A stretch of 64,000 nt of DNA from Oasisia sp. SBJ-2009. Lineage: Eukaryota > Annelida > Polychaeta > Sabellida > Siboglinidae. Each line of letters opens with the position of its first letter. Position 1 is the stretch's first letter. Positions 36,097 through 49,000 of the stretch are shown piece after piece. The position numbers and the translations under genes are program-made. Where the stretch lies: NCBI GenBank assembly GCA_964017155.1, contig OZ024856.1, positions 38,487,322-38,551,321 on the forward strand, in the 5' to 3' direction. The notes under the pieces were generated by a model. That model had not been told where the DNA came from. It was given only the letters and a program-made list of their open reading frames with translations, and did not search any database.

Positions 36097-36540
36097 ATGA
36101 CTGAAGCAGCAGCATCACCTGGGAAAATGTCCGACAAGAATGGAGATAAAGAAAAGAAAAAGCATGGAGTGCACTGCATGGCTCCAGGATGTACAAACTG
36201 GTACTATAGGTGTAAGGAAAAAACTTTCCATAGACTTCCAACAAATGAATCGCAACAGAAAAGATGGCTGCAGAAACTGAAGTTGGCGTCTCCCCCATCT
36301 GCTAAATCAGCGAGAGTCTGCAGTGATCATTTTGTGGATGGCGATTACAAAACAAAAGACACCTATGATGAACAAGGACACTTGGTAAAAAAAAAACATC
36401 ATTCTTGGTCAAAGATGAGGTTCCATCTGTGATCGATTTTTCCGCATACACCCTTGGCTCTACTGATTTCTCATTGGCAAAATCAGCCAAAAAGCAGAAG
36501 CTATTGGACACCAGATTGGCGCGAGCAGCAGCCATGCAGG
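36097..36540 (+). CDS. THAP-type zinc-finger exon, frame broken at an A10 run
   Basis: The open frame 36097-36432 encodes 111 residues with a THAP C2CH DNA-binding domain at about 27-80. Zinc ligands are C27 and C32 (CMAPGC), C75 and H78 (RVCSDHF). W57 lies in KRWLQKL and P48 in FHRLP. A basic KDKEKKKHG-like leader precedes it. After H95-L96-V97 the sequence enters ten As (36387-36396). The continuing frame meets a stop at 36430, whereas the next frame (one more A, or two fewer) reads on as a sensible segment (FLVKDEVPSVIDFSAYTLG, then AKKQKLLDTRLARAAAMQ) to a possible donor at 36541 (gttaat). So it is either a homopolymer error or a real frameshift. THAP exons also occur in P-element-derived transposons, so gene versus element is open. 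Confidence 0.75.
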
Positions 36541-38175
36541 TTAATGAAATATTATTGTCATTGTGATTATGGTATCATTGTATTTATTTCTGGTAACATC
36601 TGTACATGTGTGCAACTCACAACTTCTATAAAATAATGAGTATAACAACAATAAAACATGCTACAGAATCAATCACACTTAACATAATGTCACTATTATG
36701 TATGTTAATGTGTCTATCCAATGACACTACCCATCATAACACAAGTCAGTTGGAAATATTACTTGGGAACACATTTAGTATTTTAATTTAGGCATATTAA
36801 GAGTGTCATCATAAAATATCCGTAGAATATCACTAGTATCCGATATTTAAAAAATCACAGATTAATACATTTATAAATAATCAAAGACGACGGTTTTTAT
36901 CCCGCAAAACATTATGCACCCAAATGTGGATCTCACCTTTAAGAATCTGCAGTTTTGCTTTCCAAGTGACAAACAAGCACACCTTTTTTAGTTGGGGGTC
37001 AGAATAGTCGCCAGACAGCAGCTAGTAATATCACTGATCCCATGATTAAAATTAATAGTTACATGGGTGAAAAACATTTGGAACCTTACATTAGCACATA
37101 GCCTGCATTGTTACATGCAAGGGTTGTAAACATCATTATCAAAGTACAACAGAGGTCTGCTGTTACTAATTGCCATTAACAGCCTAGTGCAAATTAGGCA
37201 ATAAGATCACAATCTTAGTACTGTCTTGTGTTTCCCAGCAAGAGTGAAAAGAATGTCTGAATGACTCGGAATACATACATATTAAAATATGCCAGGAAGG
37301 TTAGTCGCATAATGGAATCTGCACAGAATGCACCATTGAAAAGGCAATGTTCTATTTATTGCATGAATGTTCCCTGGTTGAAACACAACACCCTGGTCAG
37401 CCCACTGTCCACTGGTCCCATTGAGATCAAGTTGACCAGTGATCCTGGCTAGCAGTAGCAGACAAGCCACAAAGCAGATACCCAATCCACAAAACTGATA
37501 TGGGGTTTGAGATGTGATTTCAAGGGACCTTCTCAAAAACCAAATCACCAGCATTACTTTTTGTTTTGGAGGCCCTTAGAATGATGCAATAAAATACAGA
37601 TTTCTTGTGTACAGCAGCTCCACCACATGCAACAGCCATGCAAAAGTAGATTTGTTTAACATTTGGGGGAAAATAGTTTGGGGGATCCTGGAGGACCATA
37701 CAGGGCCTGTGGAATAATTCAATCAAATTTAGATTTCTCATGCACAGTTACAATATCCACAGATGCATCTACACAAAATTATATCCTGGACACTTTCCGA
37801 AATGCCAATTACAAGTTGATTTATTCTGTTTTAATTTTTTATGATGATGACAAAACAAAAGATGACAAAACAATATTATTTATATGTATATCACAGAAGA
37901 TACATACCATCTTACATATGTATCATTCTTTCAGATGGAGGATTCACAAATACATAGCACAACTTTCAAAGGATTCAGTGCACCATATGACATTGTCCCT
38001 CATGGCAGTATGGATGTCACATTGCAATGCCATTAACTCGTAGTGTCAAACTCAAACAGAGCCAGTGATTATGTCGCCAATGGGATACTTTATCGATGCA
38101 GTAATTAATATAGATGATATTGTTGTTCCATTGAATATTCATCATGACCATGGGTATGCGAAGTTGTTGTCGCAG
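36541..38175. other. non-coding downstream of the THAP exon
   Basis: Probable intronic or intergenic DNA. The frames at 37261 and 37663 are short and show no motif. Confidence 0.4.
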
Positions 38176-38528
38176 TCCTGCATTCCTTCTTCGACCATGG
38201 CAGTCCTATCAATGTGGATGACACTTCGGATGTCCCAGTGTCACTGTCGCCATCTTCAGATCATTCTGTCTGCAACAGTCAGAAGGAAAAGACTGAAGAG
38301 AGTTATGCAGAATATGTCGTAGCGGGTGACAGCGATATCACTGATGATGAATCAAGCAGTTCTGACACTAATGAGAAAAAGAGAAAGTGTTGTTGTTTAC
38401 AAGAAACAAATAATTTCCCTTTTTTGCACCTGCAAAACACCCTGACTGGCATAACATGTCTGCTGCCGCTTGGAAGCATCCCATTGAACATGTGCAGTCA
38501 TGATATGCAGCTAACCGATACATTCTGA
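38176..38528 (+). CDS. possible acidic exon of the THAP gene
   Basis: An acceptor-like ttgttgtcgcag precedes a frame reading LHSFFDHGSPINVDDTSDV, then SLSPSSDHSVCNSQKEKTEE, then an acidic Ser-rich stretch (GDSDITDDESSSSDTNEKKR). The biased composition is protein-like and resembles linkers downstream of THAP domains. However, the phase needed at the acceptor (1) does not match the preceding candidate donor (0), so another exon would be required. The frame ends at 38528, or earlier at a donor after KKRK. Confidence 0.25.
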
Positions 38529-39182
38529 CAATTGATTTATAGTAATAGTAAACAATCATTATCTTATAATTAATTAGTAAATGGCAAAACTGTGTAATTC
38601 ATCAATATCACATTGCAAAGTCAACGCTTTGGTTGATTTGTTTATGAAATACTGTAATAAAATGCTCACAGCATTTCACAAACAAACGATTGTAATGTAA
38701 TTTTGTTACAGTATTTTGCAAACACATGAATTTTATGATTGTAAGACTACATATGTCATGACGTACACACCCGCACATATCCAATACATTGAATACAATA
38801 CATTAATACTTCACTTCAATATTGCACATTGAATTGAATTCCTTATTACAAATCTATTTATTATTCAGCCTATTATAAATTGCACAGCGGCACACATATC
38901 CAAATGACATTATTTTACATAAATTTAACAAATTGTATTAGCACTTTTAAATTGGAAATTAAATAATTATATATTAAAAGGATGCACACATCATCATGAT
39001 CATGTAACATCTGGTAAAAAACAAAAAGTAAGTTTGTAACAAAGATTTACATTACGAATTTGAAGATAGATTTTTTTAAATTTAATATGTGTAGCCATAC
39101 AAGTATAATTGCTCTATTTAGGTTTGAATTGTTAAATTATTTTTCGATACATGTTGAACTACGTATTAGTAAGTACTTACCT
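38529..39182. other. AT-rich non-coding, nothing recognised
   Basis: Low-complexity AT-rich DNA with short frames only. Confidence 0.5.
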
Positions 39183-39760
39183 ACTAGCTATATTGGTCGA
39201 ACGAACGAGTCTCCAGGCAAATCGCACATCGACAGCAGTCCGATACTCCCAACATCGACAGTTTTCGTGGTTAGTCATGACTCATGCAGGCATCTGTCAG
39301 CACGGTCGGGCAAGCCATCTCTCAACAACATGTCCGTCGACATTGGGACGCAGTATTCACACAAACATCATAATTATTCACACTGTTCAGACTTCAGCAC
39401 CGTTGATCCCAAAGTCCAAGATCATCGATTCCATAAAAATGGCGAACCTCTGAGACTGAGTCTCTCGCCGTCTCGGCGGGCCGGGTTTAACGCCTCGTAC
39501 CTCGGCTCGCACGCTGGTTGAAGCACGTGTGTCAACCTCTCACTTATGCTACAGATGCTTCCTCTGTCGGATCCATTTCTACTGTGATTTATCCAAGATC
39601 ACTAGCAACTAGCGTTTCCTCTGACTGTAATGCAAAACACTTCCGACATATTTGTCAACAAAAGTAAAAAATAGTCCCGGTTGACCTGCCGTTCGGTAGC
39701 CCCGCCCCTTGAAGTCTGTCAATTCTGCTGTCGGGAATAAGGAATATTTTCATTGGTTAA
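39183..39760 (-). promoter_or_regulatory. candidate promoter and first exon on the minus strand
   Basis: A GC box (gccccgcccctt, about 39700) and an ATTGG (inverted CCAAT) at about 39752 lie upstream of a GC-richer segment. On the minus strand that segment ends in a strong donor, agtag followed by gtaagtac (donor at 39182). No long minus-strand frame starts inside it, so it would be an untranslated first exon. A plus-strand 153-codon frame (39060-39521) overlaps it and has no recognised domain. Either reading is tentative. Confidence 0.3.
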
Positions 39761-42698
39761 AAATCGTTGACATTTAATTCCACCTTTTTATTTCGAATGC
39801 AAATAAATATTATTTGTTGACACATAGGACCCCTTTCGTGTATAATAAGGTACCATATCTTTGTTTTTGCGCAGAAATGTCTAATAACGAAGAAAACCGA
39901 AAAAAACCAAAATTTTGCATGGGCTAGATAGGAGGTAATCAAACCACTCGGTTTGGAATAAAGATGGCGATACGCAGTGTTCAATGTCGACGATTTAGGC
40001 ACTGAAAAAATATTTTTTTCCAATTTGTCTGATAAGTGAATATGCTTCTGTCACCATTAATGTATACTTATATAGTGTACATTTAGGTATATGAAATGTT
40101 ATAGTTGTGTTTCACTTCCCCTTTAAAGCAGGTTTCTTCACATTTTATGTATCAGTGTAACTAGCATCTGTTATGCCAAACGGTAATTTTAATAGAAAAA
40201 TCCTTGCTTTTTTAACGTTACATAACAATAATTCATGGTTTCTCCCGATTAATCATAATAATTTTGATAAACTTAATAATTACCATTTGTGCTAAAACTC
40301 ACATCATGTGTTTTGATTCGAATTTATAAATGCGGGAAATTATGAGAAACTGGGGTCCATGGGGATTATATTTATGTGACCTAATGTTTACTTTCTAATT
40401 AAGTATTTCGTCTTATTTTTTGCTGTAAGTGTAATGGCTACATATATAACTATATATATATATAATAATATGGTAATCTTTCAGTTAATTGGCCTAAATT
40501 ATTAAGGCTTTTTGCAAAACGTTTTCAACAGGCTTTTTTTATGTGTGTAAGTACGGAATGTCATTCTACATCACTTCAGATACAAACAAGTCAGATATAT
40601 ATTTTTATTGTGTTTTATATCAACAAGCCAAATTAAGGCACAATGCGTGAGCATTACTATATGATTTAGCGCATCACAGAAGGACCGCAAAAGCGATGTC
40701 TTGAGACTGAGTATATATGCATTGCAAAGTCGAAAATTTTAATATAGAAAACACTTAGTCTTAGGCTAAGTGTTAGCATAATTTTATCAACATAAACTTA
40801 AAACAAATAAATCTGCATTATAAAGAATAAAAATTAATGTCTTTAGCCTTAGGTTTGGAGACATATCCGCAAATATGTATATATATTATATATATATATA
40901 TATCAATGCATACATATAGTGCATATAGAGTGAAATGGTCATGGTTGAATTAGGCACATGGCCAGATCTGAGATGCTGGAGCAGGGGAGTTTTGGTGGGG
41001 GGATATAGGGTTTTGTCCATTACTCCAGTAAATCAGAAGTTATAATGAGAGACCAGTAAAAATGGGTCAACAGCGCACGCACACACACGAAAAGACTTAC
41101 TTCAATGATATTCACAGGAAATGGTAGGAGAGAAGGTAGCATACAAATAAATTAGTAGTGGGCTAACATAATTTTCTGCACTTCCGTTTTGTTTTCTAGT
41201 TGCAAAGTAAAATTCAGGGCGACACAGCGTGAATAAAATTCAAACAAATTCCAGATCTTCCGATTTCTGTCTTCTCTTCAGTGAGATGAGCAGACAAGAA
41301 GTCAAATTTATAGTGCTGTGACACTGTAAATCTGACAATTTGACAGCACCCCGTCTTGTGATATCTGTCCTGGGCCACCGCTGTACGAGACAACAGGGAG
41401 GGTGGAGAGGTACAGGAACTATGGCTGTTCTCACCCCCCAAAGAACATGTCTTGGACCCGTATCACTGCTCACAGCATGCAATTAGGACAACAGAATAAT
41501 TGTGCAGATAACAACTCAGTTGTAACATAACAACTAAACTGTAACACAGCAATAACTTCTCTATTTCAGGATGTGCTTTCTTTAAGAAACTGCTCTTAAT
41601 ATGTTTCAACCACAATCATGAGAATATTTGGTCAAATAACCAATCGGAAAGTTACTTATGATAAATAAAATAGTTTGTAATGGGCTCATAGTATGCTTTT
41701 GTAAATAATACTGATATCCTAAGTAAACAGAAAACATGCAAAGGTGAATCTGCATGTTAACAAAATTAAATATACATCTGTAGTAAAAAGAAAATAGTTT
41801 TGCAAAGAAAATATCAATACCACTACATGTACCATGACTAATACTTGAAACAGATGCATCCAACTTTGGTACAGGTACGATATGTGTGATCTGTTTGCTT
41901 TGAAACACTGTTGTGAACCAAATTCAACTACCCGAACATTACAATTCTATGACATTTGAGTACCTTGCATGGATAACACCCATTCTATGTAACACATATT
42001 GTAAAACAACAGGCAATAAACAAGGGCTACCTTTAATCAATAACTTGTTGAACATATCAAATGATTGCCTCACAGACAAGACAGGCAGATGAAGTTCATA
42101 TATTAACAAATGGTATCAATATATAATCTAATATTCACATTTACAGTCCCTGATGCTCTTCTGAAAGGTGCAGATCAAATTATACAAACAATTTAAATTG
42201 TAAAATATGTTGGAATGCCAATTTATGGATAAAACAGGTACAAACTTGTCTTAAGACAAACAAGCCAATGTACAATGTTATTAACTAGCAAAGCAAGGTA
42301 GCAGTTGATATAATCATACATCCTCTAGACTAATAATGTTTTGGCAAATGAAACAACTACCAGGTACCAACATATTGAATAAACTGAACCAACGACGCCC
42401 TACTGTATTGTATTATTCAGTCATTAACACACATTAACAAAACCAACAGCAGAGATGGAGCCAATGTAATGGCTAATTCATGTGCAATAGTCTGTACATA
42501 TATCAAGTTTTATTAGAAACACGGTAGGGAAACTACATCACACCAACCCAACAAATATTTCCACTATACAGCTCCCAATTTGTCAGCATTAAAACACCAA
42601 CATTAAAAAAATGACATTGTACCAAGCTACAATTGACTTTATTTATTAAGCATGCAACAATATTGGATATCATCTTGTGATGTTTACAAAGCAGCAGG

Positions 42699-42812
42699 CA
42701 TGGTGACACTGTGACAGACACAGCAGACATGGTGACACTGTGACAGGCATGGTGACACTGTGACAGAGGCATGGTGACACTGTGACAGAGGCATGGTGAC
42801 ACTGTGACAGAC
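42699..42812. repeat. minisatellite, catggtgacactgtgacag units
   Basis: About five tandem units of catggtgacactgtgacag lie here, spaced by aca, gg or agagg. Unit length varies between about 21 and 24 bp. Confidence 0.9.
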
Positions 42813-42974
42813 ACACAAAGACCAAGTCATTGCATATTGCACCAGAAACTGCAACATTACGCTGTATATACTTGTCACATTACAATGGTGAGCTATTTCA
42901 TGGGATCTTAAGTAGGTAATTGATATAATTATACAATTTTCTCTTCATAAACCAAACACTTGACTATTTGTACA

Positions 42975-43125
42975 CGAATATCCACCACTGTCTGTAGCCA
43001 GGTACTCATTCATACGACTGTGTAGTGAAAAAAATTGCCCAAGGTTTGACACAGAAGCACAGGATTAAAACTCGGGTTGTCTTAGTCGAGGGTCTGAAGC
43101 TGTAGCCACTGCACCACTATGTAAC
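42975..43125 (+). repeat. dispersed SINE-like/pearl-like repeat, 3' part
   Basis: ccaccactgtctgtagccag, gtactcattcata and tgtagccactgcaccactat blocks match the distal half of the copy at 49231. A short related piece recurs at 47370-47440. Confidence 0.6.
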
Positions 43126-43343
43126 TGTTGACGTTTGGACCGTTAACAGATTTGAGAGGTATACAAACAAATGTATTACATACAAATGTACATTTCATGA
43201 CATTAATCAGTTGCAACTACTGCATTAACAGAAAAGCAAAACAAAAAGTTGGAAAACAAGTATTTGTCACTTTGGTTTATTCCGATAATAACTATTTTAC
43301 ATTTCTATCAGCTTAATTCGTAACTGTACAAATATTAACCAAA

Positions 43344-43661
43344 ATGTGTAAAAACAATATGGTTGTAATTTTACTGCTACTTCAAGTATATGCATACTGG
43401 TGTCCAGTCCTATGGCGAGACATTGTGCTGCCACACGGTGGTGATTTACGACATCTTGATTTTCGTCATGATATATTTATAAGTGGCCCCATGTCACTGA
43501 AATATACCAAACTTCCAGACAATTATACTGACTACAAAAGTATTGTGAAAGTCAGTAACAGTACACATTTGTGGCTTTGGAATTCTCGAACGTCTTATGA
43601 CCACCTTCTAACTATAATTTATAAATATATCGTTGAACATAAACATAACAACAGTCGTTGA
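43344..43661 (+). CDS. uncharacterised 105-codon frame with signal-like N-terminus
   Basis: The frame starts MCKNNMVVILLLLQVYAYWC, which looks like a signal peptide or anchor, followed by a hydrophilic part with one N-glycosylation sequon (NST). No family is recognised and no splice or expression evidence is visible. It may be chance, or a relic of a repeat. Confidence 0.2.
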   Translation: MCKNNMVVILLLLQVYAYWCPVLWRDIVLPHGGDLRHLDFRHDIFISGPMSLKYTKLPDNYTDYKSIVKVSNSTHLWLWNSRTSYDHLLTIIYKYIVEHKHNNSR

Positions 43662-44249
43662 ATGATATCACAGCAGTGGCGCCTGACAAGAGAATGAGAA
43701 CCACTGGAAGGTTTTCCAACGCAGCCCAAAGACTCTCTCAACACACACAGTTAGTTTATGTATCTGCAAGATCCAAACAACTCTAATGAAAGTATATATT
43801 TTTTCTAACATAATAAACACATTTCACGATTCGCCGGCTTATATTTGGTACTACACGATATAGTATGCTGTTTCAATCTATCATAAGCCTCACTAGCGCC
43901 AGTTCTACGTTGAAATGAAGCAAAACCACTATGAACCCAAGTTGTCCCGATGATACCTCAGCCCAGTAACGATTGCATAGCTCACACACGACATGCAGCC
44001 TGCCACAATAGATATAGCATCACACACAACGCTCGGAAAGACGGCCTTCATCCATGATAGCGAACGTAATCAAGTCTTTCCTCAGCCATCTATTACTATT
44101 ACAAACTTCTCGTGTAATCCAATGTAAACAAATCCTTTATAACCAAATACAATCTGTGTATGTGTGTGCGGTGTGTCGAATACTGGTAATAATTGAATGC
44201 GTCCGCCTCAGCAAGATGGCTATGGTGATGATAATATTGTAACTGCCAA

Positions 44250-44255
44250 TTTATT
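44250..44255 (-). terminator. polyadenylation signal AATAAA of SNX6
   Basis: This canonical hexamer on the minus strand lies 185 nt downstream of the SNX6 stop. It is the first one reached after the stop. Confidence 0.6.
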
Positions 44256-44439
44256 AAAGCACCTTCTTATCTGTAATGATCACAATTATGATAACATAGC
44301 CAGAAAACGTCAATTTCTGCTGCCAAAAAGAGTAAAGCTTCTACACTGCCTGTAAAGTGCCACAGTTACGACACTTTACACGTGGTACACCCGGCACCAC
44401 GGACGTAGTAGTTGCTGCCGTTCAAGTTCACCCTGGAAG

Positions 44440-46034
44440 TCATTCCTCCCCTTTCAATGTCGCTGTCACGTTCCGTAGCAACTGTACCTGAGCCTGGACA
44501 CACGGACAGACACACATTAGCCAGTCAGTTAGAACACAACATACGGTCTTAACTATATCTATCACAAAATGACAGACAGAGGGTAGAGAACAGCTCATAA
44601 ATCAATCTTATTTGTACACAAAGACGACAATATTGCAATTCTACATCACGTTACATGGATTTAATTAGGAAAAAGCTTGGTATCTTCTTACCAATGACAG
44701 CAAATTAAAACCAGACTGTGATTTAAAAAATGCAGATTCTTTAGTACATTTTCCTACTTTAAATTGGCTAAATAAGTTAATAAGAAGATACAAGTGTCGT
44801 GGGAAAAGAAACACTAAAAAACAAATGTGGAACAACAACATACCCGTGCATGCTTTAATTCTAGTTCAGCCAATTCGACCAAGTTCTTCTTGAAGAAGGC
44901 GATTCTCCGTTCTCTCAACACCGTCAACTCTGAAGGAATATTAATGGAGTGGTTTCATGACCGTGTTTCTTGGTATATAATTCTATATATTGACAACAGT
45001 TCTGTTCCTACCAGGTTACAATACCGGCAATATTTGTGAATTCTTGAACCCTATCTATATAGCTGTTGGAAAGCAGAACACGATTCTTACTGAACAGTTG
45101 AATAATATTGTTTAACAAAATAATTTCCTAAATGCTAGCAGTGATATTAAAACACAGATGAGATCAACACAGTCATTAAACAATCACTCAACATTAAATG
45201 GCAATATTGTGAAACCACTTAACCCAACACATAATTAACACAAATAGTTTGTTTTATTACTAATAACTATTTCATCCAAAAGGTCAATGACCAACATCTT
45301 TGTTGTGGTGATGTTAAAAGGTATGTACAGTTTGTACGGTACAAGAAGAGTCTATGATTACAACAACAATCAGCATGAATACTGGTACCGGATTCAGTTC
45401 AATTCATAAGGTAAATAAAGTTCAAGACACCTTTCCGATTCCACTGTGTTCTCGAGTGGAACTTTCTTTGTCTTCTCAGCATCTTCGTCAATGTTGGACT
45501 ACTGTTGGACTACTGGTTATTTGGTTCACACCTGAGTGACCTGACCCTGTCACTGATCGTCACATGATCAAGTAACCATCAGTCCAACGCTGACGAAGGT
45601 GTCGATAAGACACCAAAAGCTCCACAGGAGAACACAGTGGTTTCAGAAAGGTATCTTGAACTTTATTTACCAAATCACAACAATGTTTCATACATTAAAC
45701 TGATGACCCAACAAGACACTCACCATGCTTGGCCATGTCGGAAATCTTCTCAAACTTGGTACAGGTCTCTTGCTGCGTCTCCTCGGCCTGCAACAGTCAA
45801 CGGGTTTGTGCAATCTACTGGAAAATAAAAATAAATCCAACTGACCAAATTCCTATTATAAAAAAAAAACCAAGACAAATGGTATACATTTTTTCTACTA
45901 TTATATACATACTAGCAACTAATTTTTTTTGCATAAAATATATATGATGTTCATGCAGTCATAAAATAAACGTTTCCCTCCAATTACTGAATTCCTATAA
46001 TAAAAAAAGACCAACTATTATATAATTATAGGTG

Positions 46035-46077
<43 letters not shown>

Positions 46078-49000
46078 TACACTTCATACTAGATTTGTTT
46101 TAATGAATTTAGGTTGCATAAAATAATACCAAGATTATGTTCACGTAGTCTACAGTAAAAAAATTCCCTATTACCGAATTCCTACTACTGAAAAATCATG
46201 ACCAGTGATAAACTATGTGTATTATAACATATTTTTTTATATTAATTTGGGTAGCATAAAATTAAAACTTTATGATGTAATGCATCATAAAATAATATAG
46301 CAACTTATAATGTAAAACTGTCAAAACAGATAAGAAACTAGCAAAACCGTCATAGAATTTCTACGTAATTATCAGATAATGTGAAATAACACACGTACAA
46401 TGGCAACATCTTTGTTTTTCGCCCTCGCTTTGTCCAGAGCCTTGTTTGCACTTTCGTAGTTTGAGAGTGAGCGAAGGCGTCTGTAGAGGAGGTTCTTTGC
46501 TGCGGCCGAATCGCGCATGAAGTACCGTAGCGTGTCTGACAACTTGAGATCTTCGTCAGACGCCACGCGACCCTCGAGTTTCTAAAATAAAGTATTGAAA
46601 AATAATTTCAATCAGAACTTGTACAACTGAAAATGTTTCGAGTTACTGTTAAAGAAAATAAGGAACTGAAAATGCTAAATAGGTGTACAGCTCCTGAATC
46701 CATTTAAAATATCTTTTGCATAAAAAGAATATGCATGCAAATGTAACTACATTATGTGTATTTATACAAAATTGCTAAGTACAGTTTTATAAAAACATTA
46801 TTCATTTAAAAAGTAATGAGTGTTAAAGGGCTGATTACAATAAAAAAAAGTGTCATATAGCAATTAGTTTGCACCAGTCATATCACATGTCATGGACGAC
46901 ACAATGTGTTTACGTGTATACTTACCCTGATTTTTTCAAAGCTATCTGCTACTTTATTGAGCAACCTGAAAAAGGCACATGATGTTGATTGCAGGTTATC
47001 AGCCAATCAATACAACTTCATTCAGTTTATGGGTCAGTCATACTTAGTGAGTAGGTATTTATAGCTTGACCAAAACATAGAACGTACAAGGAACAACAAT
47101 AGCGTAGTTCCAAATCAATCACTACTGGTAGTCCTTCGACAAATAGCCTCTAAACAACAACCGCCAAAAATGTGTGTGTTTCAGTATCAAGTACCGGTAG
47201 GCATAAGGCGGACTCTGATGAGTACCTGATATTTAGGCTGAAGGATATCCTGAAATGCTCAAAATGCTTTTACAGTTTACTCCCAGCAAAACTGCTTGAC
47301 CAAACACCATGTCAACATATCTGGAACGCTTTCAGCCATACTGCAATTAATGCGTAAAACCTATCAGTACCTGTACATCCACCACTGTCTATAGCCAGCT
47401 ACCCATTCAGACAGCTAAGTGAACCGAAGCAATGTAGACAAAACATACACCGTCACAACTACACACTACCAAATACAAGCAGTTAGTCCTTTCTACTTGG
47501 TGTCAATGCTAGAGGAAGTATATAACCCCACAGAGGCGGCTCACTATATGGATACCCAGTTTACTGGCTGTAGGTGATACAGCTAACAGTGCTCACTTGT
47601 CAATAGCAGTGTCCTCCTGCGTGCTCAGTTGACTCATACCTAGGGAGATGTTGATGTACGCGTCAGCCACGTCTACAGGACACACAAAGTACACCTCAAC
47701 ACAGACCGACAGACTAGTAAGATCATTTTATAAACACAGAATGATCACACTAGGATACAGATGTCATGTGTATGTACCAGACATGGGGTCGAATACATTT
47801 GTATTTGAAAGTATTTAAATACTTTTTAAACAGTTTTGTAATTGTATTTGACCTTTAGGAATTAAAAGTATTTGTTTATAAATACTTTCCTCAAGTATTT
47901 TACATGTTCAAATACTTTCATATATTTAAAAAATAATTTGTCAGTATCACCATTTCTGTTTTAAGATCACACATTATGCCTGCCAAACTGATTACCGTCC
48001 CTGCAACTTCACCCAACAGTGCTAATTACTGACAAAGCCCACATGGCCCTGGCAGTGACCACAACTGGCCCTGGCAGTGACCACAACTGGCCCTGGCAGT
48101 GACCACAACTGGCCCTGGCAGTGACCACAACTGGCCCTGGCAGTGACCACAACTGGCCCTGGCAGTGACCACAACTGGCCCTGGCTGTGACCATAACTGG
48201 CCCTGGCAGTGACCACAACTGGCCCTGGCAGTGACCACAACTGGCCCTGGCAGTGACCACAACTGGCCCTGGCAGTGACCACAACTTTTGTTTGCTCAGA
48301 GGCAGAGAACCATAGGCCAGTGACCATAGGTCAATATCCGCTTTGTTCTTTGGTCAGGCTCCAAGCTGGCCCCAGGCTCCTCTGGTCTTTCAAGTTGAGC
48401 CATCCCATTTCCTCACAATAGCATTGTCTCTTTATTAACTGGTTTAACTTAACTAACAACACATTATGGCCTTCACCTCTGTGGATAGAGTTGTGATGTA
48501 GTTAGCAATAACAAGACTCCCTAGTACTGGTCTGCTTGTCATTGTATGAGCAACACACTAATTATGCCTGTAAACAAAATGTCTCGATCTATGACTTGCT
48601 TTTCTTTTACCTATATAGTAATATATCCTGAACTTGAAAAGTATTTAAAAAGCATTTGAAATATTCTCCAGTGTGTTTGTATTTAAATACTTTTGCATTT
48701 AAAAGTAACTGTATTTGAATCTTTCGAGAGTATTTGTATTTCAATACATTTCAGTGTATTTGTATTTGAGTGTTTGGATCTCATAGGCACCATTTAATAA
48801 TGAATTTTCATCAGGCATATCCCTGTTAGACATTTAGTTACATTTTGTATACATATATATATATATATATACATCTATTCAATATTCAATAATGTAAATG
48901 ATCAATTTACACACTGTGAAAAGACTGAACACAAATCCAACGTTTCAAATTATTACACACCACAAACATAACAATTTTCACCAACTGTACACATACTTTT

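Larger units (their letters stand above)
39761..44439. other. intergenic between THAP locus and SNX6
   Basis: Mostly AT-rich. It contains an AAGATGGCG (YY1-like) motif at about 39963, a minisatellite at 42699-42812, a dispersed-repeat fragment at 42975-43125 and a 105-codon plus frame at 43344. An AATAAA on the minus strand (44255-44250) is the likely SNX6 polyadenylation signal, about 185 nt past its stop. Confidence 0.5.

Noticed and set aside
42699..42812. Regularly spaced repeats reminiscent of a CRISPR array
   Set aside because: The units are contiguous with spacers of only 3-5 nt in a eukaryotic genome; this is a minisatellite.
48009..48327. Three overlapping minus-strand frames of 78-101 codons with repeated [13 protein letters not shown]
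   Set aside because: They are products of the 22-bp minisatellite read in all three frames; no gene.
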